The translations under genes were made by a program, and so were the position numbers. Shown one piece after another: positions 13,373 through 21,841 of a stretch of 23,137 nt of DNA. Under the pieces are notes generated by a model. That model did no database searches and was not told the DNA's origin. It was given only the letters and a program-made list of their open reading frames with translations. The stretch spans positions 1 to 23,137 of IMG/VR virus record IMGVR_UViG_3300046388_000002. One strand, 5' to 3'. The stretch is from a virus. The number at the start of each line of letters is the position of its first letter. Position 1 is the first letter of the stretch.

Positions 13373-16300
13373 TGCCTACCATTACCTTTGCTGATGGTTC
13401 TTCTTCTTACATACCTGATAAAAAACCAGAAACTATAGCTGAAGCTAAAAGACGTTACGAACTAAGCAGAAAAGGTGAAGCTAGTGTCTTGGGTGATGTT
13501 GGTCGTCAAGCTGTTAGAGGTTTACAAAAAATTGGAGAAGGTCTAGCTACTACAGTAACTTCAGGTGTTGATCTTTTTGCTGACACTGACCTAACTAAAG
13601 ACGTTACAGAATACTATCAAGGCATTGATCCAGGCGAAGCTGAAACTACAGCGGGTGAAGTAACAAGATACATGGTTCAGTTTGGATTACCTGGCTTTGG
13701 CGTAGCAGGAGTTTTATCAAGATATGGCAAGATGGGTAAAATTAAATCAGCAGTAGCTGGTGGACTTGTAGATGGAGCTGTAGCTACAGACGATGTAAAG
13801 ACTCTTGCTGATACATTCATAACTAAAAGCGAATCAGATCAAGATAGATTAGCTAGACTCAGCGGTGCAGATGCAGCCAAAGCTAGGCTAACAGATAGAC
13901 TAGAAGTAGCAGGAGAAGGTGCAGCATTTATACTAGGGCTACCACTTGCAGGTAAACTTGCATTAACTGTAGGAGGTACAGCAATAGATGCTTTAGCTCC
14001 CGCTGCATCTTATGCAACTAAAGCTTTAACATCTAGTAAAAGCGGAGAGTTACAAAAGACAGCCTTTGATTCTAATACAGGTATGGCTAATACAATTAAA
14101 AAATATTTTACTTTTGCTGGAGAAAGACCAGACAATCTTACAGCTCAAGCAATGGCTACTAAAACATTTCAAGTTAAAGCAGCTCAAGAATCAGTTGATG
14201 CTACCTTTGATACTGTAATTAATACAACACAAAAGGCTATGGATCAAGGAACAATAAATCAAACCAATGCTTTAGCTTTATCAAGAAACATAGAAGACTT
14301 TATGTTTCCTAGAATCAGAGTTGACTTTCAATCTCCCAACATGAAAGCAGCAGACAAAATTAAAGAAGCAAGAAAGTTACAGAAACAAGCTGAACAAAAC
14401 ATTAAAGACTTAGAGAATAGATACATTAACTACAACTCTATGGGACTTGGAAAAGGATTAGAAATATCTACACTATTAAAAAACAATAGAGATGTGTTTG
14501 ATACTTACTCTCAAAATGTTTTAAATTATAGTGACGAAGGTGCAGATGGTTTTATGCACTTATTTATACCAGATGAACTTAGAACTGCTATAGCAGAAAA
14601 TGCAGGATTGTATGGAACTAGAGCTTACAAAGCTATGGTTGATAATACTTACACTATAAATCCAGAGTTTCAAAAAAAAGCTATAAAAGAAATACAAGAT
14701 ACATTTGGTATTAATCAAGAACAAGCATACAGAGAGTTCTCTAGCTTATTAAATCCTGGGCCTAAGAATAAAAATGCTTTTAGTTTTGAAACAGATCAAA
14801 TGATCTTGCAAGGATTAAATGCAGACAAGGGTATATTAAAAGGTAGAACATTAAACAACTTACCAGAAACAAGGAGAGCATTAGGTGAATCAGCTGGTTA
14901 CTTGCAAGGAGATTGGAAGTCTGCTTTAAATAATACCAAGCTTACCGCTAGTGTTACATCACAAAAACTTTCTAGTTTAGTAGCTAAAACAGAAATGTTT
15001 AATAACTTAAAACAATTAGATGATGTTGCTGATAAGACAGGCGGAGTTAAATTTTTAAGACCAAAAGAATTTGGCATGTCTCAAGATGGAACATTTGCAA
15101 AAGAAATAACTCAACCCAATCCTACAAACCCAAGAGAACAAATTGTATTTAAACAGTTTGATGATGACGCTGGTGCACTTGCAGGATCTTATGCAAGAGC
15201 AGATGTTCACGATGCTTTAATGGATGCGGTGACTGATCAAAAATCTAACTGGCCCATCCTTGGAAGAGCATACACAGGATTTTTAGGAGTTAAAGCAGCA
15301 TCACAGTATGGTAAAACAGTTCTCTCTCCTGGTGCACAGGTAAGAAACTTTACTAGTATTCCTTTCTTCTCTTTACTTAATGGTAATGTTGGTACTACTG
15401 GCAGGTTTACTGATGCAGTATCAACAAGTTTCGCTGGTTTGTTTGATCCAAAGAAAAGAATATTAAAAGCTGACAAGATCAACGAGCTTATAGAAGAAGG
15501 CATAATGCAAAAGGGTGGTGCTCAACTTGGTGAGATAAGAGAGATAGCAAGACTAGCTAGTGATGAGTTTAAATTAGCAGCACAAATAGGTAAAGCTAAA
15601 GATGCTAGTAGTATAAAAGTATTTGAGAAAGCATACGGTATGACTGATGATGCTGGTCGTGTGTTCGGATACTTAAATGAAAAAGAAAGACTTATGCAAT
15701 CTTTAATTAAAGAGTCTGATTCTTTAGTGCCAGTAGAAGCTTCTAAAAATATTATAAGATTTGCTGACGACATACAATCAGGTACAGGTGGTGCCATGAT
15801 AAGGCCATCTGAACTTATTAGTAAGTATGGCGATGAAGGATTAGAAATGTTTGTAAGAGGTGAGGCAGGAGAGATAGCTGCCAACACTATACAGAACTAT
15901 AAGAGAGTAGTTCCTATAGTCGGCGAAGTAATAAGAAGATCTCCTTTTGGTAACTTCGTTGCTTTCCCTGCTGAGATCATGAGAAATACAAGCAATGCTG
16001 TATCAAGAGCTATAAAAGAATTATCTAGTGATAACAAAGAGATACAAAAAATAGGCATGAGAAGATTGACTGGAGCTGTTACTACTACCAGTGCACTGCC
16101 CTCTGGCTTAGTAGCTCTTGGATCAGCACTAACAGGAGTAGATAAAGAAAAAGTAGATTCATATAAAAGATCATTTGCTGCACCTTGGGATAGAACAGCG
16201 TCATTAATACCTATAGCATCTGATAAGAATGGTAATCCTACACAGTTTATAAACTTTAGTTACATGAACCCATACGACTATCTTAAAAGACCTATAACAA

Positions 16301-17247
16301 GAGTCATGCAAGAAGTTGCTAATGGAGAAAGAGACGAAGAGACGTTACAAAAAATATTATTTGATGGCACAGTTGGTGCTGTTGGTGAGTTGTTTCAACC
16401 ATTTGTAGAGCCAGCCTTTTCTTTACAAGCAATTAATGATTCTATAAGAGGTGAAACATCTACAGGTAAAAAGATATGGGGATCTTCAGATAGCACTGGA
16501 GATAAAATAGCTAAAGGTATGTATCACTTTGCAGATACAGCCATACCAACTCTTAGTCCTTACAGAATACAACCAAACTTAGGTGCTGACAAAGGCGTGT
16601 TTGGAGTATCTCCACCAGAGTTTGTAGATAAAAACTTTCCCCGTGCAGTTTTTGGTAGCACCAATAAAAAAGGCGAAGATAAAATCCTAGATAGAATGGG
16701 TAATGTTATAGATGTAGAAGAGACATTGGTACAAGCATTCAGTGGATTAAAAGTAGTCAAGCCACAGATTGATAGATCTTTAAGATACAGAGGCTTTGAA
16801 GCTAATGATGCTATAAGAGATGCTACTAATACTTTTAATAGATTGCTTAGAAGCAATGATCCAAAGCAAGCAGAAGAATTATTACAAGGCTACATGAATC
16901 AAAATGAAAATAGATTTAGAGCTTTAAGAGATTTGTATACATCAATAGAAGACGCTAGAACTTTAGGCTTATCTGAGCAACAGATTAAAGAACAATTAAA
17001 AGAAGCTAAGGTTGCCAACTACGAGACAGTCATGAGAGGAATATTTAAACCTATAACAGTAGACCAAGGGTTAGTAAGAGAAGCACGTATGAAAGGTACA
17101 CAAGTTAATCCATCAGCATTCCCTGTTGCTGAACAAAGACTAAGACAAGACCTTACAGGTAGATTTATTAATCCATTAGATATAGAAAGATCAAGAGCAT
17201 CTCAACTATTAAGAGAAGAAGAAGAAAAGAAAATACTAGGAATCTAA
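13372..17247 (+). CDS. Giant virion protein, probable internal/DNA-ejection protein
   Basis: At 1291 residues this is the largest gene in the window. No enzyme motif is obvious. The N-terminal 230 residues contain Gly/Ala-rich, membrane-prone segments (MVQFGLPGFGVAGVLSRYG at about 103; AAFILGLPLAGKLALTVGG at about 184), the middle is mostly helical and Gln/Lys/Asp-rich, and the C-terminus is a charged helical region (SRASQLLREEEEKKI). Size, position last in the virion block, and alternating amphipathic and hydrophobic segments resemble the large internal virion proteins that short-tailed phages inject to bridge the host envelope. Such proteins sometimes carry a lytic transglycosylase domain; I see none here. 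It begins at a TAATG junction and ends two bases before the DUF1064 gene. Confidence 0.62.
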   Translation: MPTITFADGSSSYIPDKKPETIAEAKRRYELSRKGEASVLGDVGRQAVRGLQKIGEGLATTVTSGVDLFADTDLTKDVTEYYQGIDPGEAETTAGEVTRYMVQFGLPGFGVAGVLSRYGKMGKIKSAVAGGLVDGAVATDDVKTLADTFITKSESDQDRLARLSGADAAKARLTDRLEVAGEGAAFILGLPLAGKLALTVGGTAIDALAPAASYATKALTSSKSGELQKTAFDSNTGMANTIKKYFTFAGERPDNLTAQAMATKTFQVKAAQESVDATFDTVINTTQKAMDQGTINQTNALALSRNIEDFMFPRIRVDFQSPNMKAADKIKEARKLQKQAEQNIKDLENRYINYNSMGLGKGLEISTLLKNNRDVFDTYSQNVLNYSDEGADGFMHLFIPDELRTAIAENAGLYGTRAYKAMVDNTYTINPEFQKKAIKEIQDTFGINQEQAYREFSSLLNPGPKNKNAFSFETDQMILQGLNADKGILKGRTLNNLPETRRALGESAGYLQGDWKSALNNTKLTASVTSQKLSSLVAKTEMFNNLKQLDDVADKTGGVKFLRPKEFGMSQDGTFAKEITQPNPTNPREQIVFKQFDDDAGALAGSYARADVHDALMDAVTDQKSNWPILGRAYTGFLGVKAASQYGKTVLSPGAQVRNFTSIPFFSLLNGNVGTTGRFTDAVSTSFAGLFDPKKRILKADKINELIEEGIMQKGGAQLGEIREIARLASDEFKLAAQIGKAKDASSIKVFEKAYGMTDDAGRVFGYLNEKERLMQSLIKESDSLVPVEASKNIIRFADDIQSGTGGAMIRPSELISKYGDEGLEMFVRGEAGEIAANTIQNYKRVVPIVGEVIRRSPFGNFVAFPAEIMRNTSNAVSRAIKELSSDNKEIQKIGMRRLTGAVTTTSALPSGLVALGSALTGVDKEKVDSYKRSFAAPWDRTASLIPIASDKNGNPTQFINFSYMNPYDYLKRPITRVMQEVANGERDEETLQKILFDGTVGAVGELFQPFVEPAFSLQAINDSIRGETSTGKKIWGSSDSTGDKIAKGMYHFADTAIPTLSPYRIQPNLGADKGVFGVSPPEFVDKNFPRAVFGSTNKKGEDKILDRMGNVIDVEETLVQAFSGLKVVKPQIDRSLRYRGFEANDAIRDATNTFNRLLRSNDPKQAEELLQGYMNQNENRFRALRDLYTSIEDARTLGLSEQQIKEQLKEAKVANYETVMRGIFKPITVDQGLVREARMKGTQVNPSAFPVAEQRLRQDLTGRFINPLDIERSRASQLLREEEEKKILGI

Positions 17248-17248
17248 C

Positions 17249-17578
17249 TTGTATAACAAATACGGAGCAAAGAAAGTAAGACTTGATGGCTATACTTTTG
17301 ATAGCAAACTTGAGGCAGCTCGATACAATCATCTTAAAGAACTAGAAGAGCAAGGTCTAATTTCTGACATAGAGATACACCCACCCTTCCCATGCTTTGT
17401 TAATGAAAAGAAAGTATGTCTTTACAAGGCTGACTTTAAATACAAGAACATCAATGGCGATGAGATCATAGAAGATACCAAGGGTATAGAGACACCTATG
17501 TTTAGATTAAAGAAGAAACTTGTTGAAGCCCTGTATCCTAGCGTAGAAATTATAGTAATAAAAAAAGCCAAAGCCTAG
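17249..17578 (+). CDS. DUF1064-family PD-(D/E)XK-like phage protein
   Basis: A 109-residue protein closely following the DUF1064 pattern: a YGAKKVRLDGYTFDSKLEAA start, YNHLKELEEQGLISDIEIHP, then YKADFKY and IIEDTKGIETPMFRLKKKL. The residues E(AARY), D of ADF, and E-D-T-K form a PD-(D/E)XK-type nuclease centre, so it may cut or resolve DNA junctions; activity in this family is poorly known. The start is TTG 17249, supported by AGGA at 17238-17241 and by the family's usual beginning just before YGxKK. It is the last plus-strand gene, and its stop overlaps the end of the opposing nuclease gene by four bases. Confidence 0.82.
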   Translation: MYNKYGAKKVRLDGYTFDSKLEAARYNHLKELEEQGLISDIEIHPPFPCFVNEKKVCLYKADFKYKNINGDEIIEDTKGIETPMFRLKKKLVEALYPSVEIIVIKKAKA

Positions 17579-18654
17579 AAAGGCACACCTGTTTCAACCC
17601 AAGGTCTTATACTAGATATTGTTCCATTCAAAAGCTTTTTAACATTCTCACACTGAACGATCAGTTCTTTTGGAAAGTTACTGTTGACAATCTCTATCAG
17701 CTCCTCACTAGAATAAAAGTTATCTCCTGTAGATTGTTTGCCCTTAGCTACATTGACAAACCTAAAGTCATCTTTCTCGTAGATCACAAAGGTATCATCA
17801 ACCTGTAATACTTTGGCTGGTATTAGTTCAGGTATGTAGTTGTGGTTTGCACAACCTGTGGTTTGTCTTTCTTTGCTTATCACTCTATTGTCTTGAGAAC
17901 AAACCCACTCGCCTGTTTCAATATCTGGATTAGAAAAACGACAAGACCTACAGTGTAGTTTCTCAGGCAAAGACCTACCAAGATATGCGGCCTGTTGTTT
18001 CTTTGACATATAGTTGCGTATTCTGTAATCAGTTACAGGTATGTTGTTGTCTGGTGGTGTCTTAGTTTTTAATATGTTTTCAGCTTTCTCCATAAACATT
18101 TCAAACTTTAAATAATCAAAGTCGATAACCTCTGTATACAAAGCTGAATTGTTCTTGTTATAAACAATAGCTATACAGTGATCTAGTTTAAACAACCCCA
18201 TATACAAATGGATCTGTGCATCATACTCCTCTGACCAATTACAATAGCTACCTAGTTTTTCTAGCTTGTTAAAACGATTGTCGTTAGCTGTCTTGAACTC
18301 TAGTAGGTATGGCTTGTTTGGTTTTAGTCCAGGTAAGTTCTTAGCTACACCGTCTATGTGTCCCTTTACATGTCCACCTAATGCTTTAGTCTCAAACTGT
18401 CTGCCGTCCTTTTGCACATCATATATAGTTGCACCTGGTATCTTGCGTAGCTTTTCGATCAAGTGATCTTCTACTACATTACCTAAGTCTAGTAACCTAA
18501 GAACTCTTGGCTCCCATTCATCAGGCATGAGCCAGCGGTATCGCATCCAGAGGAGCCTTTGATTTGGATTACCGATACCACTGATACCCAAATAAAATCT
18601 TTGGTGTCTCTCAGTATTTGTTTCTACTTCATCAAGCAGATGATTGATTGTCAT
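17575..18654 (-). CDS. Cas4/RecB-like PD-(D/E)XK nuclease with cysteine cluster
   Basis: A 359-residue probable DNA exonuclease for replication or recombination. The core reads D101 (GHIDGVAK), E119 and K121 (YLLEFKTAN), then a Q147 motif (EEYDAQIHLYMGL), the order used by RecB/Cas4-type nucleases. A later cysteine set, C235-x2-C238, C252 and C268 (TGCANH), may bind an Fe-S cluster or zinc as in Cas4 and AddB relatives; which is not decidable here. I start at 18654 because GGAG precedes it at proper spacing; the in-frame upstream ATG at 18678 only adds eight residues within the preceding gene. It overlaps the previous small gene by 23 bases. It is the last gene of the leftward block and ends against the plus-strand DUF1064 gene. 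Confidence 0.82.
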   Translation of the reverse strand: MTINHLLDEVETNTERHQRFYLGISGIGNPNQRLLWMRYRWLMPDEWEPRVLRLLDLGNVVEDHLIEKLRKIPGATIYDVQKDGRQFETKALGGHVKGHIDGVAKNLPGLKPNKPYLLEFKTANDNRFNKLEKLGSYCNWSEEYDAQIHLYMGLFKLDHCIAIVYNKNNSALYTEVIDFDYLKFEMFMEKAENILKTKTPPDNNIPVTDYRIRNYMSKKQQAAYLGRSLPEKLHCRSCRFSNPDIETGEWVCSQDNRVISKERQTTGCANHNYIPELIPAKVLQVDDTFVIYEKDDFRFVNVAKGKQSTGDNFYSSEELIEIVNSNFPKELIVQCENVKKLLNGTISSIRPWVETGVPF

Positions 18655-18874
18655 TTTGTTTCTCCAACATTTCATCAAAAGATTCTCTAATTAATACAAA
18701 CAAACTATCTCTTAAATTAGTATGTAATTTGTCAGAGGAGTTAGGATTTCCAAGAGCTAACCACATTTCTCTAGCCACTTGACACACATAATACTGCTTT
18801 GTTCGTTCCATAGATTCTTTTTCTGCTTCTTCAAAAGCATCAATACATATTTCTTTTAATTTGGCTTTGTTCAT
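18632..18874 (-). CDS. Small acidic helical protein, paralogue A
   Basis: An 80-residue, mostly helical protein of unknown function (EICIDAFEEAEKESMERTKQ). It begins MNKAKL, the same as the 84-residue protein encoded immediately upstream, and the two share a rough pattern of E/D-rich first helix, a central Cys followed by an Arg-containing helix, and a DS-x-x-x-L terminal helix; I read them as diverged tandem duplicates. GGAG lies before the ATG. Its stop lies 23 bases inside the nuclease gene. Small, unrecognised genes in the replication block are often host-takeover or defence-evasion factors, but nothing here shows that. Confidence 0.68.
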   Translation of the reverse strand: MNKAKLKEICIDAFEEAEKESMERTKQYYVCQVAREMWLALGNPNSSDKLHTNLRDSLFVLIRESFDEMLEKQNDNQSSA

Positions 18875-18887
18875 TTTGTTTCTCCAA
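18651..18887 (-). repeat. 17-bp direct repeat spanning two ribosome-binding sites and start codons
   Basis: The 17 bases read on the plus strand as TCATTTTGTTTCTCCAA occur at 18651-18667 and again at 18871-18887, 220 bases apart. On the coding (minus) strand each copy is TTGGAGAAACAAAATGA, holding the Shine-Dalgarno sequence and ATG of the nuclease gene and of paralogue A. Exact identity over 17 bases suggests duplication of the translation-start region. Confidence 0.75.
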
Positions 18888-19125
18888 GATATTTATCTAT
18901 ACAATCATCAAGTAATGGTTTTACAGAGTCATAAGCATACGCATAGTTTTTTCTTTCTATACCCTCTTTTGATGTATCTCTTGAATAATAATAAGCATGT
19001 AAAAATCTTCTACTAAGTGCATAACACATATTCGGTTCTAATTCTTGTCTTAATGAATCCTTTGATGCTTCATCAATATCAGTTAATACTTCTTCCGCTA
19101 GTTCTACTAATTTAGCTTTGTTCAT
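18871..19125 (-). CDS. Small acidic helical protein, paralogue B
   Basis: An 84-residue helical protein with the same MNKAKL start as its downstream neighbour and a similar layout (EEVLTDIDEASKDSLRQ, MCYALSRRFLHAYYYSR, YDSVKPLLDDCIDKYL). No known family is recognised. GAGGAG at 19133-19138 (minus-strand sense) precedes the ATG, and the start overlaps the helicase stop as ATGA, so its translation is probably coupled to the helicase. Its stop overlaps the start of paralogue A by four bases. Confidence 0.68.
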   Translation of the reverse strand: MNKAKLVELAEEVLTDIDEASKDSLRQELEPNMCYALSRRFLHAYYYSRDTSKEGIERKNYAYAYDSVKPLLDDCIDKYLGETK

Positions 19126-20792
19126 AATAATATCTCCTCGTTTTGTTTTGTTCTGATTCCTATAACATTCTCATACTTGCCCTGCTTTTGTAAGACAATC
19201 TCTGCTATGTTTTCAAAGGCACCACTGTTTATTAATTCAGCGGCCATCCATGGTTGCTTGGGCGATCCCCACTTCTCTGCTATCTTCTTCCACTTACGTA
19301 CTGCCATGTGGTGTGCTTTGGGATGTCCAAACATCAACGGCATTTTCTTAGGGAAAAATTCATTCTTAACTGTAAAGATTACTTGACAATACTCACTGCC
19401 ATTCTGTGACTTGGTTACTGTTGCATAGATGTCAGTGACAGGTTTGTATCTAGGCTTGGCCTTCTCTCTCTCATCAGATAACACAGCTTGTCTCTCTGCC
19501 TTAGTTCTTTTAGCAACTTCTTTTTCTTTCTTAGTCTGTAGTTCTTCAAACTTTTTAGATCCTTCAAACTCTTGACCACACTCAATACATTTCTTGGCTG
19601 AGGGTAAATTAATTGCACTACAGTTAGAACATATCTTAGGATGGTATCTAGCTGGAGCTGACTGATCAGGTTGTATCTCATCAAGACAACCATGCCTAGC
19701 TACATTTTCTCCATAGTCAAGTAGTAGGCAGTTGTCTTTCTCCTCGTGCAGTCTCATCCCCCTTCCGCACATTTGAACAAACAAGCCAACGCTTTGTGTT
19801 GGTCTAAGTAATGCTACGCAGTCAGCTCTTGGAGCATCCCAACCTTCAGTCAGCACACCCACATTACATATAGCATGTATAGATCCAGCGTTGAATCTTT
19901 TTAATACATCTTCTCTTTTATCTTTTGGTGTCTCACCTGTAACGCATTCAGCTTCGATCCCATAGGTCTTCAAACATTGAGTCATTTTCTCTGCATGTAA
20001 TACTGATACACAAAAGAATACTGTAGCTGTTCTACCTTTGGTATAAGCGTTATCAATCCAGTCATTAATAACCTGTAAGATCGTATCATCGACCATAGCT
20101 ATTTTTTCTAGTTCGCTTTCCTTAAAGTCTCCATTCTTAAACTTTAATGCAACAGCTCCTGCATCAATAATGGCATCCTCATTCACAGCATAGGCTGATA
20201 ACCTACACAAAAATCCATTACGGATCAGCTCAGGTATTGATACTGAATAAGCTAGTCCTTTAAAGAAATGATCTTTACGATTGCCATAGATATAACCTTG
20301 TCCCATACGATATGGTGTGGCAGTACAGCCCATAACCTTCATAGGATTCCTGTCTGATAGGGTTGTTATAATCTTTTTGTATCTAGTATGAGAGCTTGGC
20401 GGTACGTTATGTGCTTCATCTATGATCATGTAATCAAAGCTACCGACAGCATCTAATCTCTTGGGTGATGCTAGGGTATCTCTACTTGCTATAAGGATCT
20501 GTGAATCTATCTCAAAGCGTTTCATTCCTGCTGCCAATACACCCACTGGAGCATCGGGCCATACAGTTTTAAGTTTAGTCTCTGCTTGTTCTACTAATTC
20601 TTTTCTATGAGCCATAACCAAGAACCTGGCTGTAGGATCTTTGGCTAGTATCTCTTTAATAAAATGAGAAAAGATAATGGTTTTACCAGCAGCCGTTGGC
20701 AGTACGATCAAAGCATGATCCTCTGCTGGACGATTGGCAAACCAATGGTGTAGGGAATCTATTGCATCCCTTTGGTAGTATCTAAGTTTCAA
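19122..20792 (-). CDS. SF2 DEAD/H-box helicase with C-terminal zinc ribbon
   Basis: A 556-residue ATP-dependent helicase/translocase for phage DNA replication or recombination. Motifs in order: Q-like YYQRDAI (5-11), I PTAAGKT (32-38, K37), Ia MAHRKEL, II DEAH (125-128), III TATP (157-160), V LTEGWDAPRADC (314-325), VI QMCGRGMR (340-347). After the helicase core comes a four-cysteine zinc ribbon, C388-x2-C391-x10-C402-x2-C405, then a Lys/Glu-rich linker and a C-terminal domain of about 120 residues (PRYKPVTDIYATVTKSQNGS) resembling domains appended to phage helicases. The start is TTG 20792, overlapping the preceding stop as TTGA; no ATG before motif I exists in this frame, so TTG is needed. 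No good ribosome-binding site is seen, so it probably depends on coupled translation. Confidence 0.93.
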   Translation of the reverse strand: MKLRYYQRDAIDSLHHWFANRPAEDHALIVLPTAAGKTIIFSHFIKEILAKDPTARFLVMAHRKELVEQAETKLKTVWPDAPVGVLAAGMKRFEIDSQILIASRDTLASPKRLDAVGSFDYMIIDEAHNVPPSSHTRYKKIITTLSDRNPMKVMGCTATPYRMGQGYIYGNRKDHFFKGLAYSVSIPELIRNGFLCRLSAYAVNEDAIIDAGAVALKFKNGDFKESELEKIAMVDDTILQVINDWIDNAYTKGRTATVFFCVSVLHAEKMTQCLKTYGIEAECVTGETPKDKREDVLKRFNAGSIHAICNVGVLTEGWDAPRADCVALLRPTQSVGLFVQMCGRGMRLHEEKDNCLLLDYGENVARHGCLDEIQPDQSAPARYHPKICSNCSAINLPSAKKCIECGQEFEGSKKFEELQTKKEKEVAKRTKAERQAVLSDEREKAKPRYKPVTDIYATVTKSQNGSEYCQVIFTVKNEFFPKKMPLMFGHPKAHHMAVRKWKKIAEKWGSPKQPWMAAELINSGAFENIAEIVLQKQGKYENVIGIRTKQNEEILL

Positions 20793-21076
20793 TGTAGTAT
20801 TTTTATTTCTTCTACAGGATCTTCTGATCCTGGTTTTTCAAATCCTAGTATGTCCATGTGGTCTTGTACCATACTTAGTATTAACTCTAAGGCTTCTTTT
20901 TGTGTGAAAGAAAACTTAAAGGTAAGATCAACAGCAAATCTTGTTAGTGTAATGATTGCTGATCGTGAGTCTAATTCTTTCATTGACCAACCATCAACAC
21001 ATTGCTGCACGTCATCAATAACTGTGTCGCAAGTTTTACTGTCTAAATATTCTATAAATTTTTCTTTGTCTATCAT
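20789..21076 (-). CDS. Small conserved-looking replication-block protein, unknown
   Basis: A 95-residue soluble protein, mainly helical (MIDKEKFIEYLDSKT, IITLTRFAVDLTFKFSFTQK, EALELILSMVQDHMDIL), acidic, with Cys at 16 and 26. I do not recognise the family. It starts 41 bases inside the preceding gene and its stop overlaps the helicase's TTG start (TTGA), so its translation probably drives helicase translation. A weak purine run (GGA) lies upstream of the ATG. Confidence 0.65.
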   Translation of the reverse strand: MIDKEKFIEYLDSKTCDTVIDDVQQCVDGWSMKELDSRSAIITLTRFAVDLTFKFSFTQKEALELILSMVQDHMDILGFEKPGSEDPVEEIKILH

Positions 21077-21227
21077 CTTTAGTATCCACGTTTAATAATG
21101 TTAATTTAGCTTCCTTTACTACAGTATCTAACCCAGAGGGTAGGCTGTCAAAGTTTTGATCTAAAGAATCTAATAGTGATGTCATTGATTCTACTAAAGC
21201 ATTCGCTTCTCTTTTATCTATTGCCAT
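21036..21227 (-). CDS. Small acidic protein, unknown
   Basis: A 63-residue protein (MAIDKREANALVESMTSLLD, then LPSGLDTVVKEAKLTLLNVD) with predicted helices and a basic tail (DDRQRKIYRIFRQ). It is the first gene after the 112-base gap with inverted repeats. GGAG is found 9 bases before the ATG. No family is recognised. The overlap with the next gene is 41 bases. Confidence 0.58.
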   Translation of the reverse strand: MAIDKREANALVESMTSLLDSLDQNFDSLPSGLDTVVKEAKLTLLNVDTKDDRQRKIYRIFRQ

Positions 21228-21249
21228 TTATATTTCTCCAAAAATACAT

Positions 21250-21269
21250 TAGGGTATACAATAACCCTA
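21250..21269 (-). other. Inverted repeat 1 of the replication-block gap
   Basis: TAGGGT and ACCCTA form a 6-bp stem with an 8-base loop. In the minus-strand direction it is followed within about 5 bases by TATTTTT, just before the ribosome-binding site of the 63-residue gene. It is too weak for a confident terminator; an operator or attenuator is possible. Confidence 0.4.
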
Positions 21270-21273
21270 GGTG

Positions 21274-21308
21274 CGAGGAGTAGTCTTGGTATTAAGACTA
21301 CTCACTCG
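21274..21308 (-). other. Strong inverted repeat 2 of the replication-block gap
   Basis: A perfect 10-bp stem (GAGTAGTCTT / AAGACTACTC) with a six-base loop GGTATT, extended outward by CGAG/CTCG with a single bulged A, giving about 14 pairs. No U-tract follows directly on either strand, so it does not look like a standard intrinsic terminator; an RNA processing site, protein-binding site or structured leader are alternatives. Confidence 0.65.
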
Positions 21309-21312
21309 AGTT

Positions 21313-21340
21313 ATTTATTTACTCTCTCTGGTAAATAAAT
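21313..21340 (-). other. Inverted repeat 3 at the end of the DUF669 gene
   Basis: A perfect 10-bp A+T-rich stem (ATTTATTTAC / GTAAATAAAT) around an eight-base loop TCTCTCTG. It touches the stop codon of the SSB-like gene. Position at a gene end suits an mRNA 3'-end stabiliser or weak terminator; the following bases are not T-rich in the minus direction. Confidence 0.6.
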
Positions 21341-21840
21341 TATTTGTCCCAATCGAAATCATCGTCATCTGACTTTGATTCTTCTTTAGGACTTTGCGAA
21401 GGAACTGACTTACTGCTTGTCTCAACTGCAAGAAACTTAGCAATCTTGTTCTTGTCGTCCCACTTCGTTCCGTCTCCCTTATCTCTACCAACTTCAACAC
21501 TGACCTTGGCTTTGAAAGGAATGTTCAACATGCTCTCTAACTGTTCAAGACCAAAGGCATCAACATCAGCTTCCATGCCCATGGATCTTCTCCAGTCTCT
21601 TATTCTGCTGATAGATACGTTTAACCCAGCTCCTTCGAGCATGAATGTTTCCCATATCTTACGACCTGAATGAGAAGGGCCTGTCACATCAAAGGTAATT
21701 GATAAGTATCTATCACCCTTAGCACTAGTTTTATTCTCCCATCCAGTAGCTACAAATTCGTAGTCACCGACTGGCATAAGATCAAACGATCCACCTGTAT
21801 CCTCGACATCAGTCAAGTTTAAATTAAAATCATCAGACAT
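21340..21840 (-). CDS. DUF669-family single-stranded-DNA-binding-like protein
   Basis: A 166-residue protein of the DUF669 type found beside RecA-like ATPases in phage recombination modules. Typical features: GSFDLMPVGDYEFVATGWEN, LSITFDVTGPSHSGRKIWE, then a DWRRSMGMEADVDAFGLEQL segment and a KAKVSVEVGRDKGDGTKW strand. It ends in an acidic tail, DDDDFDWDK, like the partner-binding tip of bacterial SSB. It would coat single-stranded DNA and recruit the ATPase or nuclease; that role is inferred from family context. A perfect AAAGGAGA precedes the ATG, and the ATPase stop is one base upstream. Confidence 0.82.
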   Translation of the reverse strand: MSDDFNLNLTDVEDTGGSFDLMPVGDYEFVATGWENKTSAKGDRYLSITFDVTGPSHSGRKIWETFMLEGAGLNVSISRIRDWRRSMGMEADVDAFGLEQLESMLNIPFKAKVSVEVGRDKGDGTKWDDKNKIAKFLAVETSSKSVPSQSPKEESKSDDDDFDWDK

Positions 21841-21841
21841 A

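Noticed and set aside
15522-15887. 121-residue minus-strand open frame
   Set aside because: Antisense to the giant virion gene, no ribosome-binding site, no recognisable domain.
17565-17590. Bidirectional terminator at the convergent gene ends
   Set aside because: Only a 3-bp GCC/GGC stem is available and the A/T runs are not placed as U-tracts on both strands.
20772-21095. 107-residue plus-strand open frame in the replication block
   Set aside because: Opposite a small gene with coupled start and stop on the minus strand; composition looks like a shadow.
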